DNA of 64,000 nucleotides, taken from NCBI GenBank assembly GCA_020845515.1, contig JADLFQ010000072.1, positions 1 through 64,000 of the forward strand. Reading direction: 5' to 3'. The translations under genes and the position numbers were made by a program. The notes beneath the pieces are model-generated. The model had not been told where the DNA came from and made no database searches. It saw nothing but the letters and a program-made list of their open reading frames with translations. How positions within the stretch are numbered: position 1 is the first letter of the stretch; each line of letters begins with the position of its first letter. Origin of the DNA: Anaerolineaceae bacterium. Its GTDB lineage: Bacteria > Chloroflexota > Anaerolineae > Anaerolineales > Anaerolineaceae. Below, piece after piece: positions 59,311 through 64,000 of the stretch.

Positions 59311-60360
59311 TTAGTCCAGCGGGCCCGCCAGGCGGGCAACGGTTGCCAGTGCAGCGCGGGTGATATCGAAGGCAAAGGGCAGGTTGATTGTCTCAGATGT
59401 GTCGCCTGGTCTGTGATAAAAAGGCGTGCCATCCACCCCGGCGCAGCCGCCAGGTATGCCATCATCGAAGAAGTTTTCCATCACCAGAATTGCCGGGGTG
59501 TTCACCTCCCAGAAAGGTGCGTGATCAGAACGATCGGTGGCTTGACCGGTGAGATAGTCAAAGTGCAGATTGAGCCCATCCTGTTGGATCGTCTGGACAA
59601 AGGCTTGTCCGATTGCGTCAGAAGCCGGATTGGTTCCGACGTGCAGCTCAAAACAGCGGTCGCCGGTGGAATCGTAGCCGAACATGTCCAGGTTGATCAG
59701 TGCGACAATGTTATTGATGGGATGATCCTGAATATACGCCCGGCTGCCGGCGGAACTGCTCTCTTCGCCGGTGAACCAGATCAGGCGGATGGTGCGCTCG
59801 AAGCGGTATTGCGGCAGAAGGCGGGCGGCTTCGAGCAGTGCGGCCGAACCCACCGCGTTGTCATCTGCACCGGGGGCGGCTTCGAGGGCATTGCCTTCGC
59901 GCACGACGATGCTATCGAGATGAGCACTGAGGACGACGACCTCGTCAGGGAGACTCTTTCCCGGCAGGGTAACGATCAGGTTCTTCCAGGTGTAGGTGTG
60001 TTCGGCGTCGGTGTAGGGGTATTCGTCCACCTCGATTTGATCTTCCGGGATCCACTGGCGCACCTGTTCGAGGACAAAGTCGAAGGCGCGGGCGTTCTCC
60101 TGCCCGGTGAACATGGCGTAGCTGTAACGTGTTGTGATAAGGGCTGGCTGGCCGCCGACCTGCACCGGTTCTGCGCCGGAGAGCTTGCGCACCCAGGCGC
60201 TGTAATTTTCCATCTGTAGACGGGAATCCAGGTCGGGCAGTGTGGGAGCCCGCCCCGGTATGGAAATTGGACCGATCTGCCGCACGGGCAAGTTGCAGGC
60301 AAGCTGCGCCAGCAAGAGTATGAACAAAACAAGGAGAAATTTGCGGGTATTGGTTCGCAT
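59311..60360 (-). CDS. M28 family zinc aminopeptidase lipoprotein
   Basis: 349 residues from ATG 60360, giving a signal peptide ending in lipobox LAQLAC (Cys22). Zinc and catalytic residues of the M28 fold: VVLSAHLDSIV, APGADDNAVGSAALL, WFTGEESSSAGSRAY, LINLDMFGYDS and FYHRPGDTSETIN. It removes N-terminal residues from peptides outside the cytoplasm. It lies on the opposite strand inside the ccm gene series. A promoter TTGACA (60396-60391), 17 bases, TAATCT (60373-60368) sits only seven bases before the ATG. Confidence 0.9.
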   Translation of the reverse strand: MRTNTRKFLLVLFILLLAQLACNLPVRQIGPISIPGRAPTLPDLDSRLQMENYSAWVRKLSGAEPVQVGGQPALITTRYSYAMFTGQENARAFDFVLEQVRQWIPEDQIEVDEYPYTDAEHTYTWKNLIVTLPGKSLPDEVVVLSAHLDSIVVREGNALEAAPGADDNAVGSAALLEAARLLPQYRFERTIRLIWFTGEESSSAGSRAYIQDHPINNIVALINLDMFGYDSTGDRCFELHVGTNPASDAIGQAFVQTIQQDGLNLHFDYLTGQATDRSDHAPFWEVNTPAILVMENFFDDGIPGGCAGVDGTPFYHRPGDTSETINLPFAFDITRAALATVARLAGPLD

Positions 60361-60367
60361 ACGGCGA

Positions 60368-60396
60368 AGATTATCTGAAAAGCGTACATTTGTCAA
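60368..60396 (-). promoter_or_regulatory. M28 peptidase promoter, leaderless arrangement
   Basis: On the minus strand TTGACA (60396-60391), spacer of 17 bases, TAATCT (60373-60368), then seven bases to the ATG at 60360. No Shine-Dalgarno precedes the ATG. Confidence 0.45.
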
Positions 60397-60485
60397 TCTG
60401 GATAAACCCGTGCAAACGAGCGGAGGCGGAAGGGTGGGCAGGTGCTCTTTAAAGAGATGGGTATAGGGAAGTTGAAAATTAAAGC

Positions 60486-60995
60486 ATGAAATTATTTACA
60501 GGGATTTTATTTTTTATGGCGGTATGTTTTGCCCTGGCATTTGCACCTGCCGGTCTGGCGCAGGGAAGCGCACCGCCGGCGGCTACACCTGTGGGTGTGA
60601 CGGATAACCAGGTGAATGCGATTGCCCGGGAGTTGTACTGCCCGGTCTGTGAGAACGTGCCGCTGGATGTCTGCCCGACACAGGCTTGTGCACAATGGCG
60701 CGATCTCATCCGTCAGAAGTTGAACGATGGCTGGAGTGAAGCCCAAATACAGGAGTATTTTGCGTTACAATACGGCGACCGGGTGCTGGCAGAGCCGCCC
60801 CGGCGCGGGCTGAACTGGCTGGTGTACATTCTGCCGCCGCTCATTTTTCTGGTGGGTGTCTTTATCGTCTTTCGAACGCTTCGTGCGCTCAGAAAGGCGC
60901 CTGGTTCCAGTGCGCAAGAACAAGCGCCTGCACCTGCGCCAGACCCCTATGTTGCCCGCCTGGAAGAAGAGCTGAAACGCCGCGAGAAGGAGTAA
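60486..60995 (+). CDS. ccmH: Cytochrome c maturation thiol reductase CcmH (CycL)
   Basis: 169 residues. A signal/anchor segment at the N-terminus is followed by the redox site LYCPVCENVP with Cys52 and Cys55 and the conserved VCPTQACAQWRDLIRQKL, then EYFALQYGDRVLAEPPRRGLNW, and a C-terminal membrane helix. It keeps the CxxCH thiols of apocytochromes reduced and works with CcmF. It restarts the ccm series after the opposite-strand peptidase and precedes ccmG by eight bases. Confidence 0.93.
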   Translation: MKLFTGILFFMAVCFALAFAPAGLAQGSAPPAATPVGVTDNQVNAIARELYCPVCENVPLDVCPTQACAQWRDLIRQKLNDGWSEAQIQEYFALQYGDRVLAEPPRRGLNWLVYILPPLIFLVGVFIVFRTLRALRKAPGSSAQEQAPAPAPDPYVARLEEELKRREKE

Positions 60996-61003
60996 GAGAG
61001 AGC

Positions 61004-61558
61004 ATGGAAACTGAACACAACCCGGCCGCGCCGCGCCGCCTGCCGCTGTGGATAATTGCAGCCGCCTTTATTCTATTAATTGGCTTTCTGGGGCTGATTG
61101 CCTGGGGGCTGCGCCGGACAAGCGAAGGGCCGATTCGGGTCGGCGACCGCGTTCCCGCATTTACGCTGACCACGTTCGATGGGCAGAGCCTGAACACCGG
61201 GGATATGGCCGGTAAGGTGATCGTCCTGAACTTTTGGGCTTCGTGGTGTACGCCTTGTGAGCAAGAAGCCGCCGCGCTGGAACAGTCGTGGCAAAAGTAC
61301 AAACCCGGCGGGCAGGTGGTGTTCCTGGGTGTGGATTACGTTGATACCGAACCGGAGGCGCTTGCGTATCTTGAGCGCTTCAGCGTCTCCTACCCCAACG
61401 GGCCGGATCTGCGTACCGAGATTTCCCAGATGTTCCGCATTCGCGGTGTCCCTGAGACCTATATTTTGAACCAAAAGGGTGAGCTCCATTCCGTCAAGAT
61501 TGGGCCATTTGCTTCCTCTGCAGAGTTGGAAGCGTTGGTTGACGGGTTATTGGAGTAA
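61004..61558 (+). CDS. ccmG: Thioredoxin-like CcmG/TlpA/ResA protein
   Basis: 184 residues. One N-terminal membrane anchor (about 13-33) and a thioredoxin fold with active site WASWCTPCEQE (Cys82, Cys85), plus FRIRGVPETYILN with the cis-Pro. It passes electrons to CcmH or directly to apocytochrome thiols outside the membrane. It is eight bases after ccmH and seven before the next gene. Confidence 0.92.
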   Translation: METEHNPAAPRRLPLWIIAAAFILLIGFLGLIAWGLRRTSEGPIRVGDRVPAFTLTTFDGQSLNTGDMAGKVIVLNFWASWCTPCEQEAAALEQSWQKYKPGGQVVFLGVDYVDTEPEALAYLERFSVSYPNGPDLRTEISQMFRIRGVPETYILNQKGELHSVKIGPFASSAELEALVDGLLE

Positions 61559-61564
61559 AGGCTT

Positions 61565-62116
61565 ATGGATATTGGATCCATCCTATTAATCCTGGCGCTG
61601 GCGATTCTCGTCAGCCTGTTCATCAGCCGCCCATTGTTTGCCGGGCGGAGCGAAGACACTCCACTGGAGGTGCGGCAGGCCGCGGCTGCGATGGAGCACG
61701 AACGCTCGGCTTTGCTGGCAGAGCAGGAGCGCGTGCTCAACGCCCTGCAAGAGCTGGACTTTGACAACACGTTGGGTAAAATCCCCACCGAAGATTATTC
61801 AACACAGCGGACTGCCCATTTGCAAAACGGCGTTGCCATCCTGCAGCGCCTGGATGCTTTGAATCCGTCTTCGGATGGCGGGCAACAGGTCAGCACTGCG
61901 GATGCTGTGCAGCAACTGGAAGACGCTGTCGCCGTCCGCCGCGCGGACAGCGACAGCGTGCAAGCCGCCGCTCCTGGTGAGGACCTGGTGGAAGACCTGA
62001 TTGCAGCGCGGCGGCGCGCCCGGCAGGAGCAGTTTGCCGGGTTTTGCCCGAAGTGCGGCCGCCCGGTACAAAAATCTGACAAGTTCTGTGCCCGCTGCGG
62101 GACGCCGGTTACCTGA
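61565..62116 (+). CDS. CcmI-like membrane protein with C-terminal zinc ribbon
   Basis: 183 residues. An N-terminal membrane helix (about 5-23) is followed by a coiled coil (AAAMEHERSALLAEQERVLNALQELDFDNTLGKIPTEDY in pieces), which resembles the cytoplasmic N-terminal part of CcmI (CycH), then a C-terminal double-CxxC zinc ribbon FCPKCGRPVQ / FCARCGTPV. The usual TPR half of CcmI is absent. Its place between ccmG and a cytochrome gene supports a role in cytochrome maturation, but the zinc ribbon instead of TPR is unusual. Confidence 0.7.
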   Translation: MDIGSILLILALAILVSLFISRPLFAGRSEDTPLEVRQAAAAMEHERSALLAEQERVLNALQELDFDNTLGKIPTEDYSTQRTAHLQNGVAILQRLDALNPSSDGGQQVSTADAVQQLEDAVAVRRADSDSVQAAAPGEDLVEDLIAARRRARQEQFAGFCPKCGRPVQKSDKFCARCGTPVT

Positions 62117-62144
62117 GCGCCGCGCCACACCCCCCAAGGAAACG

Positions 62145-64000
62145 ATGAAGCTTTTACACCGTAAAGCACTCCGGTTTATTTTTTTGCTCGCGTTAGGCGG
62201 GCTGCCGGCTTGTACGTTCTCGCTGGCGGGAGATGTGACCCCGCCGCCAGATTTTGCCAATCCGCCGGCGCTGGCCACCCAGCCGCCCGCCGGGGAAGAC
62301 CGCACAGGGGAGATACTACCCGCGGCGGCTTTTGATCTTGCCAACGGACAAAGCCTCTATGTCGAAAAGTGCGCGCCGTGCCACGGCTTGCGCGGGGATG
62401 GAAAGGGTCCCCAAGCGGCCGCGCTCCCCAGCCTGCCAAGCGCGCTGGGGGATGAAACGATTGCAGACCTGGCAGCACCGCAGCACTGGTTCGAGATTGT
62501 CTCCAATGGCAACCTGGAAAAATACATGCCCCCGTTTGCCAGCCTGAGCGTTCAGGAACGCTGGGACGTCGTCTTTTATGCCCTTTCGCTGAGCACACCG
62601 CCGGAAACACTGCAAACCGGCAAGGCGGTCTATGAGCAAGCCTGTGTTGAATGCCACGGAGAACAAGGGGCGGGAGGCGGAGTGGACTTTCGTGACCTGG
62701 CGGCATGGGGGAACCGCCCACTGCAAGCGGTACAGGCTGTCATCGCCAACGGAAGCCCGCCGGATATGCCCGCTTTTTCCGGCAGCTTGCAGCCCGGCGA
62801 AATCCGCGCGGCCGCAGCTTACCTGCGCAGCTTTAGCCAGACCGGGCAGTCCGGGGAAGCGCAAAGCGCTTCTGCGCCTGAAGAGACAACCGGCAACGCC
62901 GCCCCTGCCACACCAGGGAAGGTTGTAGTAACCGGCAAAGTTGTACACGCCGGGGGTGGGCAACTCCCTGCCGGGCTGAAGGTTATCTTGCAATTGTATG
63001 AAAACATGCAACCGGTGATGAATCTGGAAACGGAAACCGGAGCGGATGGCAGCTTTACCTTTCCCGAGGTGGAGCGGGTGGACGGGCAGTTCTACGTGGT
63101 TTCTGCGGTCTATCAGGACTTTCAGTTCTTTTCCGATGTGGTCCCGGCCACAGATGTGCCGCAGGGCAGCTCCCTCAGCCTGCCGGTGACTGTGTACGAT
63201 GCCAGCATGGACACATCCACCCTGCTTGTGGAAAGGGCGCATATCTTCCTGAACTTCGAGAATCCGGGAATGCTTCAGGTTGTAGAGATGTTGAACATCC
63301 GCAATCCGCATCCACAGGTAATTGTCGCTGCCGAAGAAGGCCAGCCGGTCTTGAGCTTTCAGCTTCCCAACGGGGCTGTGAATCTTCAATTTCAAGACGG
63401 TACACTGGGCGAGCGTTACCTACAGACGGAGAATGGTTTTGCCGACACCAGCAGCATTCCGCCCGCCCCGAACCCGCACCAGATTTTGTTTGCTTACGAA
63501 GTTCCCTACAACAACAATAAAGCTGTGCTGCAAATTGCCCTGCCCCTGCCCGTACAGTCTTTGCTCATAGCCGCTCCGGTGAGCGGGGTACGCGTCAAAG
63601 GCGACTTGTTGACCAGCGGCGGTCAACGCGATGTGCAGGGGATGCAGATCCAGTTGTACCAGGCAAATAATTTGGCGGCCAACCAGCCGTTCGATCTGAC
63701 GGTTTCAGGCTGGCCTGCTTCCGGAGCTGGGATTCTGCCCGGCAGCACCGGGGGCCTGCTCTTCGGCGCGGGTGTATTTATTCTCGCATTGGCTGCCGCA
63801 GGTATTTTTTTCTTTCGTTACCAGCACGGCAGACGGCTTGCTACACCACAGGAGGACACACCTCCACCGGAAGAGGAGTCCTCCGAGGCACTGCTGGAAG
63901 CGATTCTGGCGCTGGAAGACCGCCACCGCGCCGGAGAGCTCTCTGAGGAAGTCTTTCAACGGCGGCGCACCGACTTAAAAGACCGGCTGCAAGCTGCACT
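62145..64000 (+). CDS. Dihaem cytochrome c lipoprotein, partial at window end
   Basis: Open from ATG 62145 (AAGGA upstream) to the window edge, 618 codons so far. Lipobox LPAC (Cys23) anchors it outside. Two cytochrome c domains follow: CAPCH (Cys76-His80) with Met in EKYMPPF, and CVECH (Cys167-His171) with Met in PPDMPAF. Next come a carboxypeptidase-regulatory-like beta domain (about 260-345, KVVVTGKVVHAGGGQLPAG in part), a second beta-rich region and a membrane helix (about 540-560), then a charged cytosolic helix with EALLEAILALEDRHRAGELS. The end lies outside the window. It is probably a substrate of the ccm machinery encoded just upstream. Confidence 0.88.
   Translation, partial: MKLLHRKALRFIFLLALGGLPACTFSLAGDVTPPPDFANPPALATQPPAGEDRTGEILPAAAFDLANGQSLYVEKCAPCHGLRGDGKGPQAAALPSLPSALGDETIADLAAPQHWFEIVSNGNLEKYMPPFASLSVQERWDVVFYALSLSTPPETLQTGKAVYEQACVECHGEQGAGGGVDFRDLAAWGNRPLQAVQAVIANGSPPDMPAFSGSLQPGEIRAAAAYLRSFSQTGQSGEAQSASAPEETTGNAAPATPGKVVVTGKVVHAGGGQLPAGLKVILQLYENMQPVMNLETETGADGSFTFPEVERVDGQFYVVSAVYQDFQFFSDVVPATDVPQGSSLSLPVTVYDASMDTSTLLVERAHIFLNFENPGMLQVVEMLNIRNPHPQVIVAAEEGQPVLSFQLPNGAVNLQFQDGTLGERYLQTENGFADTSSIPPAPNPHQILFAYEVPYNNNKAVLQIALPLPVQSLLIAAPVSGVRVKGDLLTSGGQRDVQGMQIQLYQANNLAANQPFDLTVSGWPASGAGILPGSTGGLLFGAGVFILALAAAGIFFFRYQHGRRLATPQEDTPPPEEESSEALLEAILALEDRHRAGELSEEVFQRRRTDLKDRLQAA

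Noticed and set aside
1..64000. tRNA, rRNA, CRISPR arrays, insertion sequences or prophage genes
   Set aside because: I saw no convincing cloverleaf, direct-repeat array, transposase or phage gene anywhere in the window.

Overview
The window reads as one contig end of a bacterial genome, most likely from the phylum Chloroflexota (Anaerolineae-like). This is inferred from gene content: a large macroglobulin lipoprotein near a class 1C penicillin-binding protein, an RGG-tailed RRM protein beside cspA, a CxxxY-type CcmE, sugar-type ABC importers without a local ATPase, and many lipoproteins. There are no rRNA, tRNA, CRISPR or insertion sequences that I can support. The first 57 bases are poly-G and look like a sequencing or assembly artefact.

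Layout. 0-4 kb: a polytopic membrane protein, a metallo-beta-lactamase-fold hydrolase broken by a one-base frameshift, a two-domain VOC dioxygenase and a small unknown protein. 4-14 kb: a signalling and uptake region with a PAS/GAF histidine kinase carrying a degenerate receiver, its LuxR-type partner, a stand-alone receiver, a TIGR04076 protein, a hydroxyacid dehydrogenase-like protein lacking the catalytic Arg, an ABC importer (binding protein plus two permeases) and an amidohydrolase. 14-26 kb: alpha-2-macroglobulin lipoprotein, an Rnk/GreA-type factor, PBP1C, an unknown protein and pdxT/pdxS. 26-29.4 kb: a tightly coupled cobamide operon cobT-cobS-cbiR-cobU, which fits scavenging and remodelling of corrinoids. 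29-36.5 kb: small envelope and accessory genes, including remnants of a DUF2087 protein and a threonine aldolase. 36.5-38.1 kb: nickel superoxide dismutase with its maturation protease, divergent from an Fe/Mn superoxide dismutase. 38-46.6 kb: acyl-ACP thioesterase, Ldh-type oxidoreductase, PIG-L deacetylase, and an ECF importer of YkoEDC type with a creatininase-family gene inside the cluster and a PAS/winged-helix regulator next to it. 46.7-51.5 kb: flavoprotein and an SDR / SDR-TetR-SDR cluster with overlapping divergent promoters. 51.5-54.2 kb: an RNA-chaperone cluster (RRM protein, CspA, DEAD-box helicase) in which two genes have an intrinsic terminator inside the 5' leader. 54.3-56.3 kb: ROK kinase and alpha/beta hydrolase. 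56.5-64 kb: part of a System I cytochrome c maturation operon (ccmE, ccmF, ccmH, ccmG, a CcmI-like zinc-ribbon protein), ending in a large dihaem lipoprotein that runs off the window, with an M28 peptidase gene on the opposite strand inside it.

How the genes work together. The kinase and response regulator could control the neighbouring importer/amidohydrolase genes. The cobamide genes make and rebuild the nucleotide loop. The two superoxide dismutases with different metals probably substitute for each other according to metal supply. The Ccm proteins would mature c-type haemoproteins such as the dihaem lipoprotein at the window's end. Several genes have a -10 box placed so close to the ATG that their mRNAs should be leaderless or nearly so. 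No single unit stands out as an entirely new system. The most promising leads are the leader terminators of the RNA-chaperone genes, the creatininase gene within the YkoEDC cluster, the degenerate-receiver signalling cluster, and the NiSOD/FeSOD divergent pair.
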